Below, piece by piece: positions 24,747-33,967 of a DNA stretch of 64,000 nt. The DNA is taken from NCBI RefSeq assembly GCF_015356855.1, contig NZ_ARXR01000001.1, positions 186,001 to 250,000 on the forward strand, in the 5' to 3' direction. Source of the DNA: Alloalcanivorax venustensis ISO4 (GTDB lineage Bacteria; Pseudomonadota; Gammaproteobacteria; Pseudomonadales; Alcanivoracaceae). Position numbers and translations under genes: made by a program. Numbering within the stretch: position 1 is the first letter of the stretch; the number at the start of each line of letters is the position of its first letter. The notes under the pieces were generated by a model. That model searched no databases. It was not told where the DNA came from and worked only from the letters and a program-made list of their open reading frames with translations.

Positions 24747-26141
24747 ATGGCACTTAAGTGGACCAATAAAGCTCAGGGGGCGCTGAACAGCAGTGCCGAC
24801 CGCAAACTCCGCATCTCTTCACTGACCAAAGCAATCGGCCTGGCCTCCGTATTCGGCGCCACCACCGCGCTGTCCCCCGCTGCCCAGGCACTGAAAACCG
24901 ACTTCGGCGTTGAATACCGCGCCACCGGTTTCCAAGTAGAATCCGAAGCTTTCGAACTTGGCGGCGCTACCGGTGATAGCGACAACGGCATGGCGCATTT
25001 GATTCGTGTCAAGACCGACTTCCTTGACGAAGACACCGGCATTTCCCTACACACCAGCCTGGAGGTGGCCGGGGACCGGTGGTCTGGCGACGCTCGCAAC
25101 TATGAAACCACTGGCCCCCAGGGTTTCAACACCTCCAACAACGGTGACAACGTTCGTCTGGATCTGGGTTATTTGCAGATTCCGGTGGGCCACACCGTTT
25201 TCCGGGTCGGCCGTCAGGCTACCAGCTACAACAGTTGCTTTCTGGTGTGTGACGATCGCCGTGACCGCCTGCTGATGATTCAGCCTTTCAGCAAGGATTT
25301 TCAGGTTCTCGCTCTTTATGACCGTCGTAAAGATGCCCACAACGGCGCAACTTTCGACAATAACGATAATGGCGATCAGTACGGGTTAGCCGCCGTGGCC
25401 AAGGTAGCCGGCCTCGATACCAGCTTGCTGCTTCTCCATTACGGCAAGAACGATTCCGGCGTGACCGGCGGCAATGAATACGCCCTGCAAGGCGTCAACG
25501 CGGTATCCGGTTACGTAGCTGGCGATGTCGGTGAACTGGCCAAGATGACTGTGGGCTTTAACCTGTTCATGGACGGCGAGCTGCAAACCGCAGACCCAAG
25601 CAATGGCCAGTACTTCACCGAAGATTCCATGTCCCAGTTCGTGCGACTGGAAGGCAGCTTGGGCTTGATGGACTGGGGGTTGCAGTACGCTGGCGCCCAA
25701 GACGGCGGCCTGGTCTCCACCGGGTTTGATACCTATTCCAGCCTGATCAATAGCAATCCTGAATCCACCAACAGCCCGACCAGCGTCTACAGCATCGGGC
25801 AGACCTTTGGCGTGGAAGACTTAGACCAACAGATCATCGCTGGCAAAGCGACCTTCAACCTGACTCCGAAGTTCTCCATTACCGGTGCCGTCGGTCAACT
25901 GGACGTGGATCATCCAGCCCTCGGCACTGACGATTCCATGTTCTATGATCTGGAGTTGAGCTACCAGGTGAACAAGTCCCTGCGCACCTGGTTCACCTAT
26001 GGTGTCATGGAAGAGAATCAGGCGGTTGCCTTGACCGGCAATGGCCTCATCGGCGGCTTCTCCGGCCCGGGCGATCCCCAGGCAAGTATCGCGGATGATG
26101 ATGTCCAGGCCGCCAGCCTGAACATCGCGGTGGATTTCTAA
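24747..26141 (+). CDS. Outer-membrane beta-barrel (porin-like) protein
   Basis: A 464-residue protein. It has a long N-terminal export region (basic start, hydrophobic core ASVFGATTALS, likely cleavage after PAAQA near residue 48). The mature part alternates polar and hydrophobic residues as in beta-strands, is rich in Gly/Asp/Asn loops, and ends in Phe (NIAVDF), the outer-membrane assembly signal. A CFLVCDD cysteine pair is unusual for a porin. I do not recognise the substrate; in oil-degraders such proteins can be uptake channels. It has a large control region upstream and its own terminator. Composition is more AT-rich than its neighbours. Confidence 0.72.
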   Translation: MALKWTNKAQGALNSSADRKLRISSLTKAIGLASVFGATTALSPAAQALKTDFGVEYRATGFQVESEAFELGGATGDSDNGMAHLIRVKTDFLDEDTGISLHTSLEVAGDRWSGDARNYETTGPQGFNTSNNGDNVRLDLGYLQIPVGHTVFRVGRQATSYNSCFLVCDDRRDRLLMIQPFSKDFQVLALYDRRKDAHNGATFDNNDNGDQYGLAAVAKVAGLDTSLLLLHYGKNDSGVTGGNEYALQGVNAVSGYVAGDVGELAKMTVGFNLFMDGELQTADPSNGQYFTEDSMSQFVRLEGSLGLMDWGLQYAGAQDGGLVSTGFDTYSSLINSNPESTNSPTSVYSIGQTFGVEDLDQQIIAGKATFNLTPKFSITGAVGQLDVDHPALGTDDSMFYDLELSYQVNKSLRTWFTYGVMEENQAVALTGNGLIGGFSGPGDPQASIADDDVQAASLNIAVDF

Positions 26142-26169
26142 TCAACGCCTGGTCCACTGTAGTACCATG

Positions 26170-26204
26170 AAAAGCCGGAGGGGCCTTGCCTCTCCGGCTT
26201 TTTA
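26170..26204 (+). terminator. Rho-independent terminator of the porin-like gene
   Basis: AAAAGCCGGAG and CTCCGGCTTTT form an 11-bp stem around an 11-base loop, and the T-run continues. It is 28 bases past the porin stop codon. Confidence 0.9.
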
Positions 26205-26242
26205 ATTTCAGCCCTGATCACAAATGTCCGGAAGTGAACACC

Positions 26243-27109
26243 ATGACTTTATCCGTTTGCAGGGGCTCCGCCCTGATTTTGACGCTGGCGGTGCTAAGCG
26301 CCTGCGCCACCGACATCACTCAGGAAGAGACCCTCGCACTTACCGACTCTGAACTGGCACTGGATCGTGAACAGTCCGATTGGCAAACCCCGTTCTGGGA
26401 GAGCCGCACCAATGCCGGCTCAAGCCAGACAGAACGCCCAGATACGGTCAGTGGCGACGACCCTCTGACGAACATCGGCCTGGTCCTTGCCCCTTCCATA
26501 CAGGACGGTCGGGCGTTGGTCGAAACGCTCTACAGCGACGGCCAGGGACAAGGTCTGCGCCCACTTCCCGGCGGGCTGGTAGCGGAGACCATCAACACTG
26601 CGGACGCTTGCCAAAACCAGGCGACTGCCAGCGACGCTTGCCTGGCCAGCCTGGCGGCTTACCCAGGCGTGCGCCTGCTGGTGGAAATCATGCCGGCACA
26701 GGAAGGCGACGGCCTCAGCGCCGAGCTGCACGACACCAGCCTCAATGCCCACTACCGCATCGACCGCTTCGCCAACAGTGAAGCCGGTGCCGACGCGCTC
26801 ATGGACGAGATCAACCGGCGCGTGGCCATGGCCCCCTGGTCCAGCCGCGTCTTCCAGGGCGAGGACGGCGGCCTGTATATCAGTGCCAGCCGCGTTAACG
26901 GTCTGAATCAGGGCCAGCGGCTGGACGTGCGGGAGCCGGGCAAGGCGGTACGCGCGCCCTCCGGCCAGGTGGTGGCGTTCCGCCCCGGGCAAAGCGTGGG
27001 GCGGGTGGAAATCGTGGAGTTCGTCGGCGACTACCTGGCGGTGGTGAAGACGGTGTCCGGCCAGACGCCGGACGACCGTCATTGGATCACGCTGCCCGCC
27101 AGTCAGTAG
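26243..27109 (+). CDS. Predicted lipoprotein of unknown function
   Basis: A 288-residue protein. The start was set at the ATG of MTLSVCRGSALILTLAVLSAC, giving a proper lipobox (VLSAC) with the lipidated Cys near residue 21. The mature part has a mixed alpha/beta pattern with a two-cysteine segment (ADACQNQATASDAC) and a C-terminal domain of about 70 residues (GLNQGQRLDVREPG, VGRVEIVEFVGDYLAV) that looks like a flagellar-assembly/CsgG-type accessory beta domain. I do not recognise the family. It follows the porin terminator and converges with the beta-propeller lipoprotein gene. Confidence 0.7.
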   Translation: MTLSVCRGSALILTLAVLSACATDITQEETLALTDSELALDREQSDWQTPFWESRTNAGSSQTERPDTVSGDDPLTNIGLVLAPSIQDGRALVETLYSDGQGQGLRPLPGGLVAETINTADACQNQATASDACLASLAAYPGVRLLVEIMPAQEGDGLSAELHDTSLNAHYRIDRFANSEAGADALMDEINRRVAMAPWSSRVFQGEDGGLYISASRVNGLNQGQRLDVREPGKAVRAPSGQVVAFRPGQSVGRVEIVEFVGDYLAVVKTVSGQTPDDRHWITLPASQ

Positions 27110-27121
27110 CAGGCACGAAGG

Positions 27122-28759
27122 TCAGCGCCGGGGCAGGCGGTACAGCCCGGCGTCGCGGTCGGCGGTGAAGAACAGATCCCCGTTGGCCGCTTCCACCACG
27201 TCGTTGAACACCCCGGTGGGCGGCAGCCCCTCCAGCGCCGGCAGCCCCACCGGCAGGTCCTCGGCCAGCGTGCGGGTGGCGCCGTCCACCGGATCAATCT
27301 CCAGCAGGCGCTGCTTGCCCACTTCCATCACCAGCAGCTTACCGGCCGCGCTGACACTGATGCCTTCCGGCATCGCCAGGCCGTCACGGACCCGCCGCTT
27401 GGACCAGTCCGCCGGGTTCACCGCCCACACCGAACCGCCCGCCGTGGTCACGAACAGGGTTGAGCGGTCCGCGTTGAACGCCATGCCCGCCGGACCGGCC
27501 AGCGCCACCACCACCGCTTCCCGCTGCTCGCCCTGCTCACCGCTGACACGCAGCAGACGGCCGGTGGCCAGCTCCGCCACCAGCAGGCTGCCATCGGCCA
27601 GCTGCACGGCGTCGTGGGGCGCCTGGAAGTCTTGGAAACCGTGGGTCATTTCACCGCTGGCGCGGTCGAACACCTGCACCGTGCCGGTGGCCCAGCTGGT
27701 CAGCACCACCACATGCTCGTCCGCCCAGGCGTTGAGCGGGTACTCCAGATGGGACGCCCACATGCGGCCCACTTCGCGGATGTCGCCGCTGCCGGTGTCC
27801 ATCACCCGGTAGGCGAAGGTGTCGGCGATATGCAGCTGGTCGCCGACCATCGCCAGCCCGGAGGGCGCGGCCAGACGGGTGCGCACCAGGTCACGGACCC
27901 GGCCGTCGGCCAGATCCACTTCCTGGATGCTGTTATCAGCCATATTGGATACGTAAATCAGGCCCGCTTTTTTATCGATGGCCAGGTTGTCCAGCGACGG
28001 GCTGAGCTGCGCGACACGGACCTTTTCAGAACGGCCCGGAGTCACCCGTAACAGTTCGCCGGTGGCGCTGTCGACCACGTACAGGCGCCCCTGGCCGTCG
28101 AAGTTCACCGCCGCCGGTATCCGGAAGCCGTCGGCGACGGTGTCCATCTCACCGCTCTCCACATTGACGCGCACCACCTCGCCCTTGAACCAGAGCGGGC
28201 CGTACAGGTGGCCGTCGGGGCCGAACTCGAAGCCATTGAGCCCGCCCATGCCCTCGATGATCTTGCGCGGCGGCTGTTCACCGCTACGGTCGATTTCGTA
28301 AAGCGCGTCGCCCATGAACACCTGGGTGGCGAACAGACGGCCGTCCTCGGTATAGGCGAGGGAATTCAGGCCGGGCAGGCCACTGGCCACGGTACGAATC
28401 TCACCGGCCGCGTTACGGATGCGCAGCTCGCCGACCAGATAGGCGGTCCAGGCGACCTCGCCGTCCGGCCCGAACGCCACGTCATCGGCCATGCCCGCCG
28501 GCGGCCCCACGAACGGGCGGACCGCGCCGCTCTCCCGGTCCACCAGGGACAAGGACTGCCCCACCACGCTGCCGGCCAGCAGCCGGCCCCGCGGGTCGAT
28601 GCCCAGGCCGTGCACGCCCAGGTAGGGCAACGGCCCCTCGACGACGGCTGGTTCACCGTATTCCGCTTGCGGCGGCGGCGGTGGCGTGGTGCTGCAGGCG
28701 GCGGCGCCCAGCAGCAACGCGCTCAGCGACAGCCAGCGGTGTGTTCTGAGATGATCCAT
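27122..28759 (-). CDS. Beta-propeller (NHL/SMP-30-like) lipoprotein
   Basis: A 545-residue protein. The lipoprotein signal has lipobox GAAAC near residue 22 and is followed by a Pro-rich linker. The remainder consists of about ten propeller-type repeats with GxDPxGRLxxG or GPDGxxxxxx patterns, as in SMP-30/gluconolactonase and NHL proteins. It is probably anchored in the periplasm or outer membrane. Lactonase activity is possible, but the metal-binding residues cannot be confirmed by eye. It could instead be a binding or scaffold protein. Confidence 0.75.
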   Translation of the reverse strand: MDHLRTHRWLSLSALLLGAAACSTTPPPPPQAEYGEPAVVEGPLPYLGVHGLGIDPRGRLLAGSVVGQSLSLVDRESGAVRPFVGPPAGMADDVAFGPDGEVAWTAYLVGELRIRNAAGEIRTVASGLPGLNSLAYTEDGRLFATQVFMGDALYEIDRSGEQPPRKIIEGMGGLNGFEFGPDGHLYGPLWFKGEVVRVNVESGEMDTVADGFRIPAAVNFDGQGRLYVVDSATGELLRVTPGRSEKVRVAQLSPSLDNLAIDKKAGLIYVSNMADNSIQEVDLADGRVRDLVRTRLAAPSGLAMVGDQLHIADTFAYRVMDTGSGDIREVGRMWASHLEYPLNAWADEHVVVLTSWATGTVQVFDRASGEMTHGFQDFQAPHDAVQLADGSLLVAELATGRLLRVSGEQGEQREAVVVALAGPAGMAFNADRSTLFVTTAGGSVWAVNPADWSKRRVRDGLAMPEGISVSAAGKLLVMEVGKQRLLEIDPVDGATRTLAEDLPVGLPALEGLPPTGVFNDVVEAANGDLFFTADRDAGLYRLPRR

Positions 28760-28799
28760 GTACGCTCTCCCTGGTTGTTATCGATGTTGTCGATCCAGA

Positions 28800-29507
28800 T
28801 TAGCGCAGCGCATCCAGGCGGGCGAGCCATCGTTGGCCGCGGTTGGACGCCAGCCCGTCCGCCCAGCGGGTGGTCTCGGGAAGCCGATAACGGGTGGTGC
28901 AGGCCATCACCAGTTCCAGCGCCGTGGCCAGATCGGTGCGATGGCCCGGGGACACGATCAGCGGCCGGGTGCCGACTCGGGTGCGCAGCACCGCGCCCAG
29001 GGTGTCGCCGGCGCGGTCCAGCAACGGCGTCCATTCACCGCGCCCCTCCGGCACCTCGCCGTGGCGGCCGGTGAGCCGCTTCTTGGCGACCCCCACCGCG
29101 GGCAGCCCGGTCAGCACACCAAGATGCGCGGCGATACCCAGCCGGCGCGGGTGGGCGATGCCGTGGCCATCGCACAGCAGCACATCCGGCGCCACCCGAA
29201 GCTGTTCCAGCGCGCGCAGGATCACCGGACATTCGCGGAACGACAGCAGCCCGGGCACATACGGAAAGGCCACCGGAAGTCGCGCCAGGGCGTAATCAAG
29301 CGGCTCCAGGGTGCGGTAATCCAGCACCACAATGGCGGCACGGGCGGTGTCGGCGTTCTCGAACCCCACATCGACGCCGGCAACCGTGCGCACCGGCGGC
29401 AAATCGTCGCTCAGCCTGATCTGCGTCGCGGTGTCCCGCTGTATGCGCCGGGCCCGCGACGCGTCCATGTCGGCCCATTGTTGCTGCAGTTGCTGCGCGG
29501 TAACCAT
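28800..29507 (-). CDS. nfi: Endonuclease V (deoxyinosine 3'-endonuclease)
   Basis: A 235-residue protein, the normal size for Nfi. The catalytic residues are in VAGVDVGF (Asp), YVPGLLSFRE (Glu) and CDGHGIAHPRR (Asp). GVAKKRLTG and the C-terminal VSPGHRTDL are also family-typical. It cleaves DNA one base 3' of deaminated adenine. Its ATG directly follows the TGA of a TetR gene (TGAATG), so the two are probably co-translated, an uncommon pairing. Confidence 0.93.
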   Translation of the reverse strand: MVTAQQLQQQWADMDASRARRIQRDTATQIRLSDDLPPVRTVAGVDVGFENADTARAAIVVLDYRTLEPLDYALARLPVAFPYVPGLLSFRECPVILRALEQLRVAPDVLLCDGHGIAHPRRLGIAAHLGVLTGLPAVGVAKKRLTGRHGEVPEGRGEWTPLLDRAGDTLGAVLRTRVGTRPLIVSPGHRTDLATALELVMACTTRYRLPETTRWADGLASNRGQRWLARLDALR

Positions 29508-30242
29508 TCAACCTCTGCCTTCGTCCTTGCGAACCTGTTCCGTGCTCTTATCCAGCGCCGCCACAACGGCCGGCGACAACGGGGCATCAAACATCGCCGC
29601 CCCGGTGGCGATCAAATCTTCAATACGCACACGCGCGTCGTCGTAGCGGAACGCGGAACCTTGAGCGTGCTGAATCTGCTCCAGCGCGGCCAGGCCATTA
29701 ACCTGCATATCCATGACGCTTATAAAGCGTTGATCGACAATCTGCACGGGCATGTAGGGTTTACAGTCGCGCAGGGCGGCAAGACAAGCCTCCAGCCCCA
29801 ACCCGTAAAGACCACGAAACTGGCGCCAGACAGCACGGTCCACGCGTAGCTGTATCAAAAAGCGCATGTAATGACCTGGGGAAGAGCCGTCGAGAAGCAA
29901 CTCGGCCAGCGGCATGAGACAACAACGGGATATCTGCTCAGTGCTCAACGGCATGCCGTTGCTTGCCGCCAGTGCCTGATCAAGCATTTCGGTTCGGCGT
30001 GCGTCCACTGGCGCGGAGCGCAGTTGCAACACCGACTCCACGATCGCCTCGCGGGAACCGAAATGATAGTGGATGACGGACTCGTTTCTCTGCCCGGCCT
30101 GCTCACGAATCTCACGCAACGTGGCGCCTTGCAAACCCTTTACCGCGAACACCTGCTCCGCCGCCAGCGTCAGCTCAAGGCGGGTCCCCTTAAGCGCCCG
30201 GCTTTTACTCTTGGAGTTTCGTATCTCGGTCCTCGCTGTCAT
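29508..30242 (-). CDS. TetR-family regulator
   Basis: A 244-residue protein with an N-terminal HTH (TLREIREQAGQRNESVIHYHFGSREAIVESV, about residues 40-72) and a large helical ligand domain. An ATG seven codons inside the longest ORF was chosen because GGAAGG lies eight bases upstream. It is followed without a gap by nfi. Its ligand is unknown. The N-terminus is basic (RNSKSKSRALKGTR). Confidence 0.87.
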   Translation of the reverse strand: MTARTEIRNSKSKSRALKGTRLELTLAAEQVFAVKGLQGATLREIREQAGQRNESVIHYHFGSREAIVESVLQLRSAPVDARRTEMLDQALAASNGMPLSTEQISRCCLMPLAELLLDGSSPGHYMRFLIQLRVDRAVWRQFRGLYGLGLEACLAALRDCKPYMPVQIVDQRFISVMDMQVNGLAALEQIQHAQGSAFRYDDARVRIEDLIATGAAMFDAPLSPAVVAALDKSTEQVRKDEGRG

Positions 30243-30285
30243 GGCTCCGGCCTTCCACGTCATTTAATGGCTGAATATTAGCAGC

Positions 30286-31284
30286 TCAGGGAGCAGCAAG
30301 CAGGCCCGCCATGGCGCGCCACCACTGCGCCATGGCCACCGGCTCGCGCCCCGGGGCGCCGGCGGCGTGCCCGTAGTCGGAGTCGAGCACCTCGACGCGG
30401 GCACCGGCGATCAGCCCGGCCTCGTGGCGGGCGTCCTCGACGGTGAAGTACAGATCGGTGCGCGACGGCATGACCAGGGTGCGCGCGCTGATCGCGCCCA
30501 GGGCGCTGTCGCCCGGGTCGGCGCTTTCCCAGGCGTGCATCACGGCGAGCAGATCATTGGCGTCCTGGGCCAGATGGTCCTGCTCCCAGAAGCGCAGCAG
30601 CGCGTCGATGTCGGCGAACCCCAGATTGCGGTACAGGCCCTGGCGGAAGAACGCCTGGCTGTAGGCCCAGCCGGCGTAAACCCGGGCAAACGCCTTGAGC
30701 CCCGCTTCCGGCGCGCGCTGATAATCACCGCCGTTGTACACCGGGTCCGCCATCAGAGCGCTGCGCACGCCGTCGAGAAACACCCGGTTGTGGGGCCAGC
30801 AGCGGGCGGTGGCGCACACTGGCAGCAGGCGTTGCACCCGCCGCGGATGCCGCGCCGCCCACAGATAGGACTGCATGCCGCCCATGGACCAGCCGGTGGC
30901 CAGGGCAATGTCCACGTCGCCGAACCAGGCCTGCAACGCCCGGCGCTGGGCCTCCACATTGTCGTCGAGAGTCACGGCGGGAAAACGATGCCCCGCCTGT
31001 GACGGGTGGCACCGGCTCGGCGAGCTGGCGCGCCCGTTGCCGAACATATCAAACAGCACCACGCAGTAGTCGCCGCCGGCCAGCGGGCCGCCCGCACCAA
31101 CAAGGGGCAGGCTGCCCTCATAAGTGCCACCGTAGTAGCAGGGAACGATCACCAGGTTGTCCCGGCGCGCGTTCAACGCACCGATCTGGTAGCCGGTCAG
31201 CACGGCATCGCGCAGCACGCCGCCTTCTTTAAGCGGCAGATCGCCCAGTCGAATCTCTCTGCTAAACCCTTGTTTCTGAACCAC
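30286..31284 (-). CDS. Alpha/beta hydrolase of the homoserine acetyltransferase (MetX) family
   Basis: A 332-residue protein. It opens with [26 protein letters not shown] and VPCYYGGTY, the conserved start of the MetX-like family, followed by [12 protein letters not shown]. The nucleophile Ser is in GWSMGGMQ, the acid in SRTDLYFT and the His in [11 protein letters not shown]. True MetX motifs for homoserine are not obvious, and the genes around it concern nitrogen compounds, so an ester or amide hydrolase is possible. The GTG start has GGAGAG upstream. It is divergent from glnT with a dyad between. Confidence 0.8.
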   Translation of the reverse strand: MVQKQGFSREIRLGDLPLKEGGVLRDAVLTGYQIGALNARRDNLVIVPCYYGGTYEGSLPLVGAGGPLAGGDYCVVLFDMFGNGRASSPSRCHPSQAGHRFPAVTLDDNVEAQRRALQAWFGDVDIALATGWSMGGMQSYLWAARHPRRVQRLLPVCATARCWPHNRVFLDGVRSALMADPVYNGGDYQRAPEAGLKAFARVYAGWAYSQAFFRQGLYRNLGFADIDALLRFWEQDHLAQDANDLLAVMHAWESADPGDSALGAISARTLVMPSRTDLYFTVEDARHEAGLIAGARVEVLDSDYGHAAGAPGREPVAMAQWWRAMAGLLAAP

Positions 31285-31343
31285 TGTTTCTCTCCTCGCA
31301 GGCCGGATCGAACAGGCCGGGAAGGCCGCGCGTCCGAAATTAT

Positions 31344-31365
31344 ATATACAGGCTGGCATGTATAT
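31344..31365. promoter_or_regulatory. Dyad in the hydrolase/glnT divergent promoter
   Basis: ATATACA-GGCTGGCA-TGTATAT is a 7-bp perfect inverted repeat in the 148-base space between two divergent starts. Symmetric, AT-flanked sites of this size suit TetR-type dimers; TetR genes lie on both sides of the cluster (29508 and 33968). It may also overlap a -10 element. Confidence 0.45.
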
Positions 31366-31432
31366 TGAATGAAGGAATCGTGCCAAGGCGCACCCTGAGC
31401 GCCCAGCGACGGAACCGACAGGAGAGAAACCG

Positions 31433-32791
31433 ATGAATGCGTACCAACCCGTTGAATCCCTGCGCCAGGATCTGGCGGAAAAAGGCGTGAAGTACGCCAT
31501 GGCCAGCTACGTGGATATCCACGGCGCCATTAAGGGCAAGTTCGTGCCGCTCAACCACCTGGACCGCATGATGAAGGGTTCGGAACTGTACACCGGCGCC
31601 GCCCTGGACGGTGTGCCCCAGGACATCAACGACGACGAAGTGGCGGCCATGCCCGACGCGGCCAGCGCCACCCAATGCACCTGGAACCGTCAGCTCGCCT
31701 GGTTCGCCAGCGACCTGCACCTGAACGGCGAGCCGTTCCAGGCCTGTTCCCGGCATATTCTCAAGCGCCAGCTGGCGGCCGCCGCCGAGCTGGGCTTCAG
31801 CTTCAACCTGGGCATCGAGACCGAGTTCTTTCTGTTCAAGGACACCGAGGACGGCGGCTTCGCGCCGATCAGCGACCGCGATGTGCTCGACAAGCCCTGC
31901 TACGACCCCAGCGTGCTGATGGACAACCTGCCGATCATCGACGAGATCGTGGACGCCATGAACGAACAGGGCTGGGACGTGTATTCCTTCGACCACGAGG
32001 ACGCCAACGGCCAGTTCGAAACCGACTTCATGTTCACCGACGCCCTCAACATGGCCGACCGTCTGGTGTACTTCCGCATGATGGCCAACGAGATCGCCCG
32101 CAAGCACGGCGCCTTCGCCAGCTTCATGGCCAAGCCGTTCGCCGACCGCACCGGCAGCGGCGCCCACTTCAACATGTCCCTGGCGGACATCGACAGCGGC
32201 AAGAACCTGTTCGAGCCGGACGGCGACGACCCGCACCAGTGCGGTGTGTCACCGCTGGCCTACCACTTTATCGCCGGGGTGCTGAAACACGCGCGCGCCA
32301 TCTGCGCGGTGATCGCGCCCACCGTGAACAGCTACAAGCGTCTGGTGCAGCGCGGCGCCATGTCCGGTTCCACCTGGGCACCGGTGTATTGCTGCTACGG
32401 CAACAACAACCGCACCAACATGCTGCGCATTCCGTCCCAGGGCGGCCGCGTGGAATGCCGCGCCCCGGACATCAGCGGCAACCCCTATCTGGGCGCGGCG
32501 ATGATGCTGGCCGCCGGCCTGGAAGGGATTCGCGAAAAACTGGAACCGGGTGAACCGCACCGGGAAAACATGAACGACCACAGCCTCGCCGAGATCAAGG
32601 CGATGGGCATTGAAATGCTGCCGCGCACCCTGGGCGAAGCGGTGGACGCCTTCGAGGCGGACCCGCTTTCCCGTGACGTGTTCGGTGACCTGATGTTCGA
32701 CAGCTTTATCGACTTCAAACGCTCCGAGTGGGAGCAGTACCACAACCTGGTTTCCGACTGGGAAGTGAAACGCTACCTGAAAATGTTCTGA
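31433..32791 (+). CDS. glnT: Type III glutamine synthetase (GlnT) or gamma-glutamylmethylamide synthetase-like
   Basis: A 452-residue glutamine-synthetase-fold ligase. ATP and metal residues are in [19 protein letters not shown] and [21 protein letters not shown], and [16 protein letters not shown] is typical. The family includes GlnT and GmaS, which join glutamate with ammonia or methylamine; the sequence alone does not choose. The next gene, 22 bases downstream, encodes a solute-binding protein of the type found near urea-carboxylase genes, so the unit likely captures and assimilates a small nitrogen compound. Confidence 0.88.
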   Translation: MNAYQPVESLRQDLAEKGVKYAMASYVDIHGAIKGKFVPLNHLDRMMKGSELYTGAALDGVPQDINDDEVAAMPDAASATQCTWNRQLAWFASDLHLNGEPFQACSRHILKRQLAAAAELGFSFNLGIETEFFLFKDTEDGGFAPISDRDVLDKPCYDPSVLMDNLPIIDEIVDAMNEQGWDVYSFDHEDANGQFETDFMFTDALNMADRLVYFRMMANEIARKHGAFASFMAKPFADRTGSGAHFNMSLADIDSGKNLFEPDGDDPHQCGVSPLAYHFIAGVLKHARAICAVIAPTVNSYKRLVQRGAMSGSTWAPVYCCYGNNNRTNMLRIPSQGGRVECRAPDISGNPYLGAAMMLAAGLEGIREKLEPGEPHRENMNDHSLAEIKAMGIEMLPRTLGEAVDAFEADPLSRDVFGDLMFDSFIDFKRSEWEQYHNLVSDWEVKRYLKMF

Positions 32792-32813
32792 TCCGACCGT
32801 ACAGGAGAACACC

Positions 32814-33905
32814 ATGAAGTTAATCAAACGCACTCTTCACTGGACCGGCGCGCTGGCGCTGGCCGGGGTGATGTCCGCCTCTTTCCTGGCGCCGTCCACG
32901 GCGCAGGCCGAGGAACGCGACAGCTTCAGGCTGGCCTGGACCATCTACGCCGGCTGGATGCCCTGGAAGTACGCCGACGAGTCCGGAATCATGGACAAGT
33001 GGGCCGACAAGTACGACATCGATGTGGAGATCACCCAGATCAATGATTACATCGAATCGATCAACCAGTTCACCGCCGGTCAGTACGACGCGGTAACCCT
33101 CACCAGCATGGACGCCCTGTCGATCCCCGCCGCCGGCGGCGTCGATTCCACCGCCCTGCTGATCGGCGACTACTCCAACGGCAACGACGGCCTGGTGATG
33201 AAAGACCCGGACGGCGGCGTGGCGTCACTGAAAGGCCAAACCATCAACCTGGTGGAATTGTCGGTGTCCCATTATCTGCTGGCCCGGGCACTGGAAGAAC
33301 AGGGCCTGAGCGAGCGGGACGTGAACATCGTGAACACTTCCGACGCGGATATCGTGGCCGCGTTCAGCAGCGACGACGTGCGCAACATCGTCACCTGGAA
33401 TCCGCTGCTCACCGAAGCGGCCGCCACGCCCGGCGCCGAAATCGTGTTCGACTCCAGCCAGATCCCCGGCCACATCAAGGACCTGACCCTGGTCAATACC
33501 GAAACCCTGAAGGACAATCCGAAGCTGGGTAAGGCACTGACTGGCGCCTGGTACGAAGTAATGGCGATTCTGGAGAGCAACACCCAGAAAGGCGAAGACG
33601 CCCGCGCCTTTCTCGGCCAGGCTTCCGGCACCGACCAGAAGGGTTACGAAGACCAGCTGGCCGGCATGAAGATGTTCTGGGAACCGGATGCCGCCGTGGC
33701 CTTCGCCAACAGCGACGAAGCCTTCCAGGCCATGGACGACGTGCGTGAGTTTTCCTTTAAACACGGTCTGCTGGGCGAAGGCGCCCCCAGTGCCGACTTT
33801 ATCGGCATCGCCTTCCCGGGTGGCAAGGTGCTGGGCGACAAAGGCAACATCAAGCTGCGCTTTGACACCACCTACATGCAGATGGCCGACGACGGCGAAC
33901 TGTAA
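32814..33905 (+). CDS. ABC transporter periplasmic substrate-binding protein (urea-carboxylase-region type)
   Basis: A 363-residue protein with a Sec signal peptide (cleavage after STAQA near residue 32). The mature domain AWTIYAGWMPWKYADESGI and the segment YDAVTLTSMDAL resemble NMT1/SsuA-like binding proteins, especially those near urea carboxylase genes. No permease or ATPase gene is nearby: the next gene is a TetR regulator. So this is an orphan binding protein or its transporter lies elsewhere. A hairpin follows the stop. Confidence 0.85.
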   Translation: MKLIKRTLHWTGALALAGVMSASFLAPSTAQAEERDSFRLAWTIYAGWMPWKYADESGIMDKWADKYDIDVEITQINDYIESINQFTAGQYDAVTLTSMDALSIPAAGGVDSTALLIGDYSNGNDGLVMKDPDGGVASLKGQTINLVELSVSHYLLARALEEQGLSERDVNIVNTSDADIVAAFSSDDVRNIVTWNPLLTEAAATPGAEIVFDSSQIPGHIKDLTLVNTETLKDNPKLGKALTGAWYEVMAILESNTQKGEDARAFLGQASGTDQKGYEDQLAGMKMFWEPDAAVAFANSDEAFQAMDDVREFSFKHGLLGEGAPSADFIGIAFPGGKVLGDKGNIKLRFDTTYMQMADDGEL

Positions 33906-33927
33906 GATTAATCCGCACAGGGAGGTC

Positions 33928-33958
33928 GGCCGCCACGTTTCGCTTGCGCGTGGCGGCC
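33928..33958 (+). terminator. Hairpin after the binding-protein gene
   Basis: GGCCGCCACG and CGTGGCGGCC form a perfect 10-bp stem around an 11-base loop, followed by TTGTT. It ends only nine bases before the TetR start codon. It may end the glnT transcript or fold over the TetR translation start. The T-tract is weak. Confidence 0.55.
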
Positions 33959-33967
33959 TTGTTGCCG

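Noticed and set aside
30286-31284. Calling the MetX-fold hydrolase homoserine O-acetyltransferase
   Set aside because: Family resemblance is at the fold level; residues for homoserine are not clear and no methionine genes adjoin it.
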